DNA from: Bacillus sp. FJAT-22090
GTDB lineage: Bacteria > Bacillota > Bacilli > Bacillales_A > Planococcaceae
DNA: 64,000 nucleotides
Direction of reading: 5' to 3'
NCBI RefSeq assembly: GCF_001278755.1
Contig: NZ_CP012601.1
Location: 1,860,001 to 1,924,000 of the forward strand
Positions 28,312-37,298 of the stretch are shown in pieces. The first letter of the stretch is position 1, and every line of letters starts with the position of its first letter. Below the pieces are notes generated by a model. That model did not search any database. It saw only the letters and a list, made by a program, of their open reading frames with translations, and had not been told where the DNA came from. The position numbers and the translations under genes were made by a program.

Positions 28312-29700
28312 TTACTTAGTAACAATTTTTGATAAAACACTTACTAGGCGATCGATATCTTCTTTGGTATGCACTTCAGTTACACAATAAAGTGCTGATT
28401 GACCATATTCAGGGAATTCTAACGATAAATCCTTTCCTCCAAAGACCTTTTGTTCTAATAATTGTGCATTGATCTCTGCAACTGTTAAACCTGTGTCATT
28501 AAAATCAATGACAAATTCCTTAAAGAATGGTGATGTAATTCTCGAACCTCTAATATTTTTAATTTTATTTAGTTGCATCACTGCATACTGACTGTTTTGC
28601 ATAATTGCCTGACCTAAATCGTACATACCATTCGGTCCAATCAACGATAAATAAACACCAGCTGTAATGCCCCATAACGCTGTTTGTGTACCTACAGATT
28701 CTTTACCGTTTTCTCGATCTGCAAAAGACGTACGATCATACGCAATATCTCCAAAACCATATTCGCCATCATTTAATGTGGGAATTATTCCAAATAATCG
28801 ACTTGGATACTCATTAACAAATACAGGGTCATTATGTGTCGCAATAAAGCCAGCTTGCCCACCACTGTAATTCATGTGCATGCCCAGTGGTTGAAGGTCT
28901 CCACACACAATATCAGCTCCATATTGACTTGGAGGTGCAAGTACACCAAGAGAAATTGGATCTACTCCCACTATCATCAATGCTCCATATTTTTTCGCAA
29001 GGTTAGAAATTTTCTGACCTTGTGATTCAATAAAACCTAAATATGATGGATTTTCAAAATAAATAACTGCAACATCCTGCGATAATTTTTCTTCTAAGTC
29101 AGCTAAATCCATTAACCCAGTATTAAGATCAAATTTCACACCTTCAAATGTTAATTGAGGCGTACCATAGTTTTTAATAATCTTCCTTCGTTCAGGTGAA
29201 ACTGTATTGGCAAGCAAGACTCTTGAACGTTTTGTGATTCGACTTGCCATACGAATCGACGTAGAAGCTGCTTGCCCCCAATCGAAAGTTGGGACATTCA
29301 CTACATCCATATCTACAAGCTCAGCCATTAGACTTTGATATTCGAATAAGGCTTGGAAACGACCATGGTCTTCGTAAGGTTCCCCTGCATAAGCCGTTAG
29401 AAATTCTGATCGTTGATTCACTTCATCACATACTGCCGGTATGAAATGTTGCCAACAACCAGCCCCTAAAAAGTTAATGTACTCATTTGCACTTTTATTC
29501 TTATTTAATAGCCCTTCAATATGTCGGCGTAACTCTAATTCATTTAATGCTTTTGGGATATTCAATTTGCTTTTTAACTGTAATTCTTCAGGAATACAAG
29601 AATAGAGTTCCTCAATTGAATTCACACCAATTTCATCTAACATTTCTCGTTTTACTTCTGAAACCATATTCGGAATATACGGATGAACTTTTTTGCTCAT
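28312..29700 (-). CDS. Divergent glycine-dehydrogenase subunit 1-like protein
   Basis: A 462-residue relative of GcvPA, the partner subunit of the split P protein. The opening HPYIPNMVSEVKREMLDEIG and NFLGAGCWQHFIPAV are family hallmarks, as are TAYAGEPYEDHGRFQALFEY and the later GKESVGTQTALWGITAG. The loop usually reading GEGQxLG-type is GDLQPLGMHMNYSGGQAGF here, another sign of divergence. It is 22 nt upstream of the GcvPB-like gene, the usual A-B order, and should form a heterotetramer with it. A normal gcv operon would have gcvT first; here an SDR gene takes that place. Confidence 0.83.
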   Translation of the reverse strand: MSKKVHPYIPNMVSEVKREMLDEIGVNSIEELYSCIPEELQLKSKLNIPKALNELELRRHIEGLLNKNKSANEYINFLGAGCWQHFIPAVCDEVNQRSEFLTAYAGEPYEDHGRFQALFEYQSLMAELVDMDVVNVPTFDWGQAASTSIRMASRITKRSRVLLANTVSPERRKIIKNYGTPQLTFEGVKFDLNTGLMDLADLEEKLSQDVAVIYFENPSYLGFIESQGQKISNLAKKYGALMIVGVDPISLGVLAPPSQYGADIVCGDLQPLGMHMNYSGGQAGFIATHNDPVFVNEYPSRLFGIIPTLNDGEYGFGDIAYDRTSFADRENGKESVGTQTALWGITAGVYLSLIGPNGMYDLGQAIMQNSQYAVMQLNKIKNIRGSRITSPFFKEFVIDFNDTGLTVAEINAQLLEQKVFGGKDLSLEFPEYGQSALYCVTEVHTKEDIDRLVSVLSKIVTK

Positions 29701-29721
29701 TTAAATACCTCCTAATAAATT

Positions 29722-30495
29722 TTATGCTAAGCCTCCACCATCAACGGTCAATGTAGTTCCGGTAACCCAAGAAGATAAATCACTTGCAAGGAATAATACT
29801 CCTTTAGCAATATCTTCAGGTGTCCCTAACCTTGCCAAAGGTCGATCAACTGCTGAACTTCGTAAGAAACTATTCTCTTCTATATCTAGTTGGATTGCCT
29901 CGTTTCGTAATAAAGGCGTATCCGTGTCCCCTGGGCAAATACAATTCACCCGAATGTTCTCTGGTCCATGATCAATGGCCATGGCTCTTGTTAGATTTAC
30001 GACTCCTGCTTTAGCAGCACAGTAGGAAGCTGCTTTGTCTCCACCTTTTAACCCCCAGCCCGACCCTGTATTGATAATACTTCCTCCACCATGTTCACGC
30101 ATAAGTGGAATTAAATATTTAGATAATAAATAAACACCTTTTAAAGAGACATCGATTACCGCATCCCACTCAGATTCTTCTAATTCAATCACTGTTTTTC
30201 TACGAATAATACCTGCATTGTTAAAGAGTATATCGACTTTTCCGTATTTTTCTTCCAACAACTGTGCCACGCGTTGGCAATCTTGAGCATTTGTCACATC
30301 ACACTTCATAAATTCAATGGCTAAACCAGATTCTTGAAGTCTTTTTTCCACTTCCTTTCCTTTTTGCTCATCAATATCGAGAATGACGGTTTTTGTCCCC
30401 ACCTCACTCAATAATTTAGCGGTTGCAAGACCAATTCCCGAAGCACCTCCTGTAACTACAGCAATTTTTCCAGCTAATTGAAAATAATCTACCAA
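29722..30495 (-). CDS. SDR family NAD-dependent oxidoreductase (first gene of the sigma-54 operon)
   Basis: A 257-residue classical SDR. The cofactor loop TGGASGIG is near 15-22, Asp in VILDIDEQKG suggests NAD, NNAGI is near 90, the catalytic Ser is in INTGSGWG, and YCAAK carries Tyr and Lys. WVTGTTLTVDGG is near the C terminus. It is the first gene behind the sigma-54 promoter at 30534-30549, with a ribosome site AGGAGGAAG just upstream of the ATG. Together with the second SDR it could oxidise successive hydroxyl groups of a degradation intermediate. Substrate unknown. Confidence 0.9.
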   Translation of the reverse strand: MVDYFQLAGKIAVVTGGASGIGLATAKLLSEVGTKTVILDIDEQKGKEVEKRLQESGLAIEFMKCDVTNAQDCQRVAQLLEEKYGKVDILFNNAGIIRRKTVIELEESEWDAVIDVSLKGVYLLSKYLIPLMREHGGGSIINTGSGWGLKGGDKAASYCAAKAGVVNLTRAMAIDHGPENIRVNCICPGDTDTPLLRNEAIQLDIEENSFLRSSAVDRPLARLGTPEDIAKGVLFLASDLSSWVTGTTLTVDGGGLA

Positions 30496-30533
30496 CTAAA
30501 TCTTCCTCCTTTTTTTTCATCACTATTTATATA

Positions 30534-30549
30534 AGCAAGAATCATGCCA
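30534..30549 (-). promoter_or_regulatory. Sigma-54 (-24/-12) promoter of the catabolic operon
   Basis: Minus strand reads TTGGCATGATTCTTGCTT, matching the consensus TGGCAC-N5-TTGCW with one mismatch (TGGCAT) and exact 5-nt spacing. It ends 39 nt before the first SDR start codon. The adjacent activator gene belongs to the sigma-54 enhancer-binding class, which supports the call. Confidence 0.88.
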
Positions 30550-30596
30550 AAAGTATAATGCTGATTTAAGAATGTTTTTAATTGTTTGATAGATAA

Positions 30597-30636
30597 TTTT
30601 TTGTCATTTTTGTCATTTCGAATTCACTTTTTGTCA
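30597..30636 (-). promoter_or_regulatory. Candidate enhancer (UAS) repeats for the sigma-54 activator
   Basis: Three direct copies of TGACAAAAA (minus strand; TGTCA on plus at 30602, 30611 and 30632) lie 50-90 nt upstream of the -24 element, a usual distance for enhancer-binding proteins. Spacings of 9 and 21 nt are close to one and two helical turns. Confidence 0.5.
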
Positions 30637-30738
30637 AAATACACTGGATAATTTGAAGTGTTTTTCCAAAAAACTAATGTTGCGTTGAAAAGTAGTTTAA
30701 CTAACCACCATTGACCATAAAAACTAGCGCAAATATAA

Positions 30739-30777
30739 AGAGCATGTTTTGATTAATCAAGTCTCAAAACATGCTCT
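30739..30777 (-). terminator. Terminator behind the sigma-54 activator gene
   Basis: Perfect 14-bp arms AGAGCATGTTTTGA / TCAAAACATGCTCT followed in the minus direction by TTTATATTT. It separates the activator from the operon it probably controls. Confidence 0.75.
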
Positions 30778-30852
30778 AATTTAATAAAACTATTTAATTT
30801 TCTTTAGGGATAAATTTTTCTAAGGCTAGTACCAACTAGAACTACAAGGTAA

Positions 30853-32250
30853 CTAAATTTCATTTTCAATAACAACTTTTTTTAATTTTCTGTACAGCGT
30901 TCTTTTACTTATGCCTAATTCTTCTGCAACACGTTCCTTTCCTGCTGTATCATTTCCGTATTCAGCTATTTTTTGGCTGATTAATTCCAGTTCCATATCC
31001 TTTAAAACATTAGGAATTTGCATATTTTTCTTTCTGATAATGTGATTTGGTAGGCTTGCTTTAGTTAATTTTAATGAATTTTCCATTACCATACTATACT
31101 CTAAAACATTTTCTAACTCTCTAATGTTACCAGGCCAATTATAGGATTTTAATTCTTCAAAGAATTCCTCTGAAAAATCGTTAATAAATTTCCCTGTTTT
31201 TTGTTGAATTTTTTCTAACAATGTGAAAATTAAATGCTCTAATTCATCCTTTCTATGTCTTAGTGGTGGCAAAGCTATCGGAATTACATTTAATCGATAA
31301 TACAAATCAGCACGAAACTCCCCTATTTTCACCATTTCTTCTAAAGGTCTATTTGTTGCAGCAACAATTCTGACATTTACTTTCTTAGGTTCAATTGAGC
31401 CTACTCGATAAACAAATCCATCTTGTAAAACTGTAAGTAACTTAGCTTGTAGGTGCAAAGGTAATTCAGTAATTTCATCAAGAAATAGGGTGCCTTTATC
31501 AGCAATCTCAAAATATCCTGGTTTCCCCTTTCTTTTAGCACCAGTAAATGCCCCTTCCTCATAACCAAATAGTTCACTTTCAAATAAATTTTCTGGAATA
31601 CTAGCACAGTTAATTTCTACAAATTTTCCTTTATGAGAAATGCTATTTGAGTGAATATATTTAGCTAACAAACTTTTTCCAGTTCCAGTTTCTCCAGTTA
31701 TGACAATGGATGAAGAGCTATTTGCAATATTATTTAACTTGGATTTAACAAATTGTAAATGTGGGGAATCACCTAATACATATTTTGTGTCAATTTCAAT
31801 TCCAGTATTAGTTTCAAGTGATATATAGAATCCCAAATTATTTTGAACATCAATAATAATTTCACCTAGTCGAGCTAACCAATATTGATATTTCTTCTGT
31901 TCAGAAAATAAATTTTTTTCACCTTCATCCGTAAAACTCACAAAAGTTAAATATCCAAAATGACGATCATCTTTGACTAAGTTCATAAGTATTTCTACTT
32001 TGGATGGACAATTGTTTTGAAACCTACAGCCTATACACATATTCATTTTCCCAGGTTTCTGTACATACTGAAATGACTCAGAGTAAAATTTTTGGAAGAA
32101 AGGCAAATGTACTTGCTTCCCTTTTTGTTTACGATATTCATCTGTAGCTGAGAGAATTTCCCCTTTCGGAGTGAAAAACGCTATTTCTATTTGTAACAAA
32201 TCCCCAAATAAATTGATGATGGATTGAACTAGCTTGTAATTACTTGTCAT
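30853..32250 (-). CDS. Sigma-54-dependent Fis-family transcriptional activator
   Basis: A 465-residue enhancer-binding protein. The N-terminal sensor region (about 1-150) contains a cysteine cluster MNMCIGCRFQNNCPSKVEI near 81-99, of the kind found in PocR-like or metal/redox-sensing domains. The central AAA+ domain has Walker A GETGTGKS, the sigma-54 contact loop GAFTGAKRKG, and Walker B GTLFLDEI. The C-terminal Fis-type helix-turn-helix reads RVAEELGISKRTLYRKLKK. The ATG at 32250 has AGGGGG 9 nt upstream and is preferred to an earlier in-frame start at 32292. It lies directly upstream of the sigma-54 promoter and most likely controls it. The signal is unknown. Confidence 0.92.
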   Translation of the reverse strand: MTSNYKLVQSIINLFGDLLQIEIAFFTPKGEILSATDEYRKQKGKQVHLPFFQKFYSESFQYVQKPGKMNMCIGCRFQNNCPSKVEILMNLVKDDRHFGYLTFVSFTDEGEKNLFSEQKKYQYWLARLGEIIIDVQNNLGFYISLETNTGIEIDTKYVLGDSPHLQFVKSKLNNIANSSSSIVITGETGTGKSLLAKYIHSNSISHKGKFVEINCASIPENLFESELFGYEEGAFTGAKRKGKPGYFEIADKGTLFLDEITELPLHLQAKLLTVLQDGFVYRVGSIEPKKVNVRIVAATNRPLEEMVKIGEFRADLYYRLNVIPIALPPLRHRKDELEHLIFTLLEKIQQKTGKFINDFSEEFFEELKSYNWPGNIRELENVLEYSMVMENSLKLTKASLPNHIIRKKNMQIPNVLKDMELELISQKIAEYGNDTAGKERVAEELGISKRTLYRKLKKVVIENEI

Positions 32251-32870
32251 TATATAGCCCCCTAAGAATATAACATGTGCATTATTTATCAAAAGTTATA
32301 AAATAATAAATAGATTTACTAGTTTGAAGTTTCTTCTAGTGATTTATTATAATCACATAAGTACTTCTTATAGCTGAATACCATTTATTAAGCATTACTT
32401 TTTCAATATTCTATCAATAAATTCTTCTTTGAGGTATGAAATAATTTAAACAATTCTCCAAAACTATAAAAGGTATGGTTTTAGAAAAAATTATTAAATT
32501 TTAATGTATAACGTTTTACTCAATTACGCATAAGATTATTTCTGATATTAAATTTATCATATTAGCACTACAGGTCCTAAAAATACTTGCTAAGATACTT
32601 ATCTATTACCATCCTTAATAAAATAGCCTTCTCTCCATTTAATATTTTAAATTTGTTCCACCATATATTTACTTAATATCACTAATTTTTAATTCAAGAT
32701 TCGGATAACAAATTCGAAAAATTTACAAGCAAAAACCTTGAAAAGGTTATACCAATTCAAGGTTAAAATTTAAATAATTATAAGCTTCTGGATTAATCGT
32801 AGTTTTCGTTGCTAAATACTTAACTCTTATCGGGCTTGCCCTCAAAATGAAATAATCATAACACATTTTA
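32251..32870. other. 620-nt intergenic region without a recognisable gene
   Basis: Very AT-rich DNA between the GntR gene and the sigma-54 activator. I see no credible coding frame on either strand. The only clear element is the GntR terminator at 32731-32765. The activator's promoter must lie within the last 200 nt or so, but no strong match stands out. Confidence 0.6.
32731..32765 (-). terminator. Terminator of the ABC/GntR operon
   Basis: AACCTTGAA pairs with TTCAAGGTT around a 13-nt loop and is followed in the minus direction by a T run (32731-32736). Confidence 0.7.
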
Positions 32871-33260
32871 TCAGATGGAATATTTTTGTAAAATGCGATT
32901 AAATATCTGTTGTAGTTGTTCCTTACTTAACCCCATAACATATGCTTCCATTAAAATTTGTTCAAGATTAAATGAAATTTGATACAATTTATTGTCTTTA
33001 ATAGAGGTTGAATGTCCAGTTAAAATAAATGCTTTGGTTTTTGGTTTGAGTGCTATCAAACCTTTTCGCTGAAGCTCTCTGTAGCTTTTGTGAACTGTAT
33101 GTAGATTGACTTTTGTTTGCATAGCCATATTACGAATGGAAGGTAATTGATCGCCATTCTGCAAATTCCCTTTGGCCATTTCTAATATAAGTTGCTGAGT
33201 TAGTTGTTGATAGAGAGGAATTTTGCTACTTGTGTCCAATGTAAAATTCATTTTTCCCAT
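32871..33260 (-). CDS. GntR family transcriptional regulator (YtrA-like)
   Basis: A 129-residue short GntR regulator. The winged-helix DNA-binding domain (about 10-75) has the typical IPLYQQLTQQLILEMAKG, GDQLPSIRNMAMQTKVNLHTVHKSY and LQRKGLIALKPKT. A short C-terminal helical part of about 40 residues replaces the large effector domain of other subfamilies. YtrA-type regulators usually sit with ABC transporter genes and respond to cell-envelope antibiotics. It is the last gene behind two ABC systems, 14 nt after the permease. Confidence 0.9.
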   Translation of the reverse strand: MGKMNFTLDTSSKIPLYQQLTQQLILEMAKGNLQNGDQLPSIRNMAMQTKVNLHTVHKSYRELQRKGLIALKPKTKAFILTGHSTSIKDNKLYQISFNLEQILMEAYVMGLSKEQLQQIFNRILQKYSI

Positions 33261-33274
33261 CCTTCCTCTCCTAT

Positions 33275-34870
33275 TTAGAACTTAAATCGATATTTACCTA
33301 ATACTTTAAAAAATAAAGTTATGGTACTTCCGATAGTTAAAACTGCAATAATGATCGTAACTACCCATTGAGAAACATTCAACGCAAGTAAACAGAAATG
33401 AATGAATGTAATAACAATCAATATCGGAAATCCATATACTAGACTAATTAAAACGTTAGGATTAGATTTAACAGCCTCTGAAGGACTTTTCCATTCTAAT
33501 AAGGGATGTTGCATATCATAAATAGGTGACAATAGATTATAACTTATGATTAATAATACTGTAATAAGTAATAGCAAAAGCCCAAGAGTATTGATACTTC
33601 CAAATAACATATAAATAGCGTAGCTGATTAAAACTGATAGGATACTTATTAACGAGGCAGTTGTAACTTTTGCTAGAAATACTTTTCGTCGATCTAATGG
33701 GATTGCAATACTAGGTGCATAATTCTTTCCCTCTCTTGAATATGGTGTACCACTAATATTGTTTACACAGCTAAAAAATAATATCATGTATGCAAATAGA
33801 TGACTTTCATTGTCAGCAATCCACTGCGATTTCAACAAGTCCATCTGAACCACAATTGTGAATATAATTGTAAATAATGGTGATAGGATCAGAGTCAATA
33901 TGATTTGCATTTTAAAATATGGCTCTGATTGAATAATCCAGAATTCTCTTTGTAAATAATAACCCCAAATATTTTTTGTTCTGTACATCGAAATTTTGGG
34001 CATTTTTTCAACTCTATTTTCAAGCAGTCCGTTTTTGTAATAGTTAACCGCTGTATTTTTAACAGTAGCGATTAATAATAGTATACAGATTAGTATTAGA
34101 TTACTAACAATAATGAGAAAATCTATTAAACTATCTTTTGTTAATAGTGATGTTGTTATCGTCTTGATAAAAGTCTCTTGCATCGAAAGTCTATAACCCA
34201 TATTAAGCAAATTTGCTAAAGTAGGGAAGAAATCTGTTAAGTCTGTTACATTAAAGCTCACTATAATTGCTTTTATTTTTTCAAATTGTTGAGTTATGAG
34301 ATATATGATAGGGATAATACCTATTAAAAAAGCTAAAATCGTATTCGTAAATAAGTACAATAAGGAGCTAGGGAATAGTTTTCTAAAACGGTTCAGAATG
34401 GACAAAATAGATAAGAGAAACATTGCTGTAATTACATTTGTAAGAGTTAGGATAACCACCGTTTGTACTATTTCCACCAGATCATATTTTAAAAATAATA
34501 ATAAATAAATTGGTATCTGCAAAATTCCAACTATAATTATGGGTAAAGCAAGCCCACTTATTACTTTTGCTATAACGATTTGTTTTGCTGAAATAGGTAG
34601 ACTAGATAATATATAAAAATCACGTTGATTATATACAACTGAGACGGCAAAATAAGCTGTCAATATATACGTTAATCCCATTGAAAGAAATAAATTATAA
34701 AACAAATATTCCTCAGAGGTTCCTAAAAAGTAAATCATTATATTAACCCCTAGGTACTGTAAAGCTAAATAAAACATAGCAATGAGTAACATAATATAAA
34801 GGGCTAACTGCTGGGGCTTTGAATAGAATGATGCAATAAAAAATTTCACTAGTTGAAAATTAAACTTCAT
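33275..34870 (-). CDS. Large ABC transporter membrane protein
   Basis: A 531-residue integral membrane protein of the putative ABC exporter type, with about twelve hydrophobic segments in two halves (residues about 20-260 and 310-525) joined by a soluble stretch. Sequence gives no substrate. It overlaps the upstream ATPase gene (34860-35561) by 11 nt and is followed by the GntR gene, so the three probably form a YtrA-like exporter unit. Codon use and GC match the neighbours. Confidence 0.8.
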   Translation of the reverse strand: MKFNFQLVKFFIASFYSKPQQLALYIMLLIAMFYLALQYLGVNIMIYFLGTSEEYLFYNLFLSMGLTYILTAYFAVSVVYNQRDFYILSSLPISAKQIVIAKVISGLALPIIIVGILQIPIYLLLFLKYDLVEIVQTVVILTLTNVITAMFLLSILSILNRFRKLFPSSLLYLFTNTILAFLIGIIPIIYLITQQFEKIKAIIVSFNVTDLTDFFPTLANLLNMGYRLSMQETFIKTITTSLLTKDSLIDFLIIVSNLILICILLLIATVKNTAVNYYKNGLLENRVEKMPKISMYRTKNIWGYYLQREFWIIQSEPYFKMQIILTLILSPLFTIIFTIVVQMDLLKSQWIADNESHLFAYMILFFSCVNNISGTPYSREGKNYAPSIAIPLDRRKVFLAKVTTASLISILSVLISYAIYMLFGSINTLGLLLLLITVLLIISYNLLSPIYDMQHPLLEWKSPSEAVKSNPNVLISLVYGFPILIVITFIHFCLLALNVSQWVVTIIIAVLTIGSTITLFFKVLGKYRFKF

Positions 34871-35561
34871 TTGCTTGTATCTCCATAAAAGTAGTTTCTA
34901 AATTTCCTTCTTGCAGCAAACTATCTACAGACTTATGCAAAACGATCTTCCCGTCTTTTAAAATTGCAATTGATTCGCACATTTTCTCTGCAATATCTAA
35001 TAAATGGGTGGAAAAAAACACGGTTCCTCCATTATCAACATAATCCTTCATACAATTTTTAAAGACAAGAACAGCAAAGGGATCTAAACCATTTAACGGC
35101 TCATCCATAATGATGATAGGTGGACTAATCGTAAAAGCTGTAATCAACGCCATTTTATGGAGCATCCCATAAGAATACGTCCCCATTGGTTTATTAATAC
35201 TCTTCTCCATCTCAAAAGCCTTGATAAAGTAATCGAGTTTTTCCTCATCTACTTTTTCATAGAGTTTTAAGACAAAGTGTATCCAATCGTATGCAGATAT
35301 ATTTTTAAATACATGAATAGTATCAGGGATAAAATAAAACTGCTTTTTATAAGTAATTTCATGTGATTTAGGTACATTATTAATCACTACTTCTCCATCA
35401 TCTTGGTCTTCCAATCCAGTGATACAATGTAATGTAGTTGTTTTACCTGCTCCATTCGCACCAACAAATCCTAAAACTTCTCCTTTTCCCACCTGTAATT
35501 CTACGCCTTTTAAAACTTCTTGTTGACCATACTTTTTCTTTAGATTACGTATAGTTAACAT
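34860..35561 (-). CDS. ABC transporter ATP-binding protein
   Basis: A 233-residue ATPase. Walker A is GANGAGKTT near 37, Walker B is IIMDEPLNGLDPF, and the H loop is FFSTHLLD. The signature region reads YSYGM, a relaxed form of LSGGQ, as is common in this export-type subfamily. An earlier in-frame ATG at 35594 is less likely because AAGGTGG lies about 7 nt before the ATG at 35561. It partners the membrane protein at 33275 through an 11-nt overlap. Confidence 0.9.
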   Translation of the reverse strand: MLTIRNLKKKYGQQEVLKGVELQVGKGEVLGFVGANGAGKTTTLHCITGLEDQDDGEVVINNVPKSHEITYKKQFYFIPDTIHVFKNISAYDWIHFVLKLYEKVDEEKLDYFIKAFEMEKSINKPMGTYSYGMLHKMALITAFTISPPIIIMDEPLNGLDPFAVLVFKNCMKDYVDNGGTVFFSTHLLDIAEKMCESIAILKDGKIVLHKSVDSLLQEGNLETTFMEIQANEV

Positions 35562-35613
35562 ACTTGTCCACCTTCTTTCCGCTTTGTATTCCACAAACTA
35601 TCACTTGTTACTA

Positions 35614-36393
35614 CTAAAATTTCTTTTTTCCAATCCAAAAATGCATCATTACTGTCATTACAAAAATAATTAGCAGTGTTGCTACAATATTAATCTCCCA
35701 CCCAGTTCCCAAGTCCCCTGTAGTTAGAATGCTTGTTGCACGAAGACTCATACTTGCTGGATTCAAGGTATCTATTAGTGGGTGTAAGCCTGCACAAAAA
35801 CGACATATCAAAAGAAAAACAATGCTTAGTAGTGCGATAAATGCGGGGCTATTAAAAAATGTACTCAACATAGTTACAAATGTAATTAGGAATAACACCC
35901 AAATACAATATAGGACAAACGCTAAAAGTATTTGCGAAATCGGGATTGTTGTAAATAAGTACGCAGTATATCCATATGACACTGAGTAACCGATTGCAAT
36001 ACAAATAACAGCCAGCAAATAATGGGTTAAAATCTTGCTGCCTATGTAAGAAGAAATAGACACTGGTCTCGTTAAAATAAATGCCAACATACCATTTGCT
36101 TTTTCAGATTGAATAACACTCATTGCAGCAACGACAAGAACAATCATTCCTAACTGATCAAACTGTGAGTTAAGTGTCGAAGCAAGTACCTCCCCCCCCA
36201 GAGGTTTTGCCATTTCCGGATCAATAATAATGCCCTCCACACCTCCAAGAGTTTCTAAAATAACCGGCAAATAATACATCATGATCGGTTGAGTAAGTCC
36301 TAATAGCACAAAAACTATTGGCAACCATATAATCTTAAATTCACCAATCATTTGATTGATTTCTTTTTTGCTTAATGCTAGAAAAGTATTCAT
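35614..36393 (-). CDS. ABC-2 type transporter permease (YxlG-like)
   Basis: A 259-residue membrane protein with six predicted helices, at about residues 23-45, 75-92, 113-140, 150-175, 180-205 and 235-253. A NosY-like stretch ESEKANGMLAFILTRPVS-type is visible as IQSEKANGMLAFILTRPVSI. The start overlaps the upstream ATPase gene by 4 nt. Gene order PLDc_N-like protein, ATPase, permease matches B. subtilis yxlE-yxlF-yxlG of the sigY operon. No sigma-Y homologue is present here. Confidence 0.83.
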   Translation of the reverse strand: MNTFLALSKKEINQMIGEFKIIWLPIVFVLLGLTQPIMMYYLPVILETLGGVEGIIIDPEMAKPLGGEVLASTLNSQFDQLGMIVLVVAAMSVIQSEKANGMLAFILTRPVSISSYIGSKILTHYLLAVICIAIGYSVSYGYTAYLFTTIPISQILLAFVLYCIWVLFLITFVTMLSTFFNSPAFIALLSIVFLLICRFCAGLHPLIDTLNPASMSLRATSILTTGDLGTGWEINIVATLLIIFVMTVMMHFWIGKKKF

Positions 36394-37298
36394 ACGTCCA
36401 CCACCAATGATAAAAATATTTCTTCAAGACTCTCTTTAACACCCATTTCAAACTTTGTAAAACAAACTTTTTCATCCAATCCATTCTGTAATAATTGAGA
36501 ACCATTTACTTCTACTTCATTTACAAATATTTTAAAACCATCTTCATAACTTACTATTTTCTTTACATACGGCAAATGTTCAATTTTTTGTAACCACTTT
36601 AAATCTTCTTTACGAATAGCTAAGTATATAGCACTCTCTTTATTACGATTGAGTAGATCAGATTTTGTGGCATCTTCTATTTTCTGACCATTTTTAATGA
36701 CAACAAAGCGTTCACAAATTTCTTCTGCATCTCCCAATATATGTGTAGATAATAATATTGTCGTTTCTTTTTTTATCTCTTTCATTAAATTTAACACTTC
36801 TCTTCTTCCGATTGGGTCCAGTGCTGATACAGGTTCGTCCATGATAATCAATGTTGGCTTATGTAGCAGGGCTTGCGCAATTCCTAAACGTTGCTTCATT
36901 CCACCTGAAAAGTTTCCTACTTTGGTTTGCGCTTCATTTGCTAATCCTACCTTGGCTAATAAAGGAGGAATATCTTTATGTAATATATTTTTTGAAATAC
37001 CCGATAGCGTCCCCATAAATAGTAAGGTGTCATATGCAGTCATCCATGAGAAAAAATTAGGGTACTGTGGTAAATAGCCAATTTGATTTTTCTTCGTTGA
37101 AATTTTTTGTCCATCAAGTAAAATACTACCTTCATCCGCATTTAAAATATCTGCAATAATTTGTATTAAGGTAGATTTCCCTGCTCCATTAGGACCGATT
37201 AATCCAACACATTCATTTGCATCCATTACCATTGAAAAATGCTGCACTGCCGTTTTATGTTTAAACTTCTTCGTAATATTATTGATTTCTAATCGCAT
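36390..37298 (-). CDS. ABC transporter ATP-binding protein (YxlF-like)
   Basis: A 302-residue ATPase: Walker A GPNGAGKST near 35, signature FSGGMKQRLG near 127, Walker B IIMDEPVSALDPIGRREV, and H loop STHILGDAEE. An extra C-terminal domain of about 85 residues follows, typical of the CcmA/NatA export class. It overlaps its neighbours on both sides (20 nt upstream, 4 nt downstream), so the three genes are translationally coupled. The weak ribosome site before the ATG fits coupling. Confidence 0.92.
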   Translation of the reverse strand: MRLEINNITKKFKHKTAVQHFSMVMDANECVGLIGPNGAGKSTLIQIIADILNADEGSILLDGQKISTKKNQIGYLPQYPNFFSWMTAYDTLLFMGTLSGISKNILHKDIPPLLAKVGLANEAQTKVGNFSGGMKQRLGIAQALLHKPTLIIMDEPVSALDPIGRREVLNLMKEIKKETTILLSTHILGDAEEICERFVVIKNGQKIEDATKSDLLNRNKESAIYLAIRKEDLKWLQKIEHLPYVKKIVSYEDGFKIFVNEVEVNGSQLLQNGLDEKVCFTKFEMGVKESLEEIFLSLVVDV

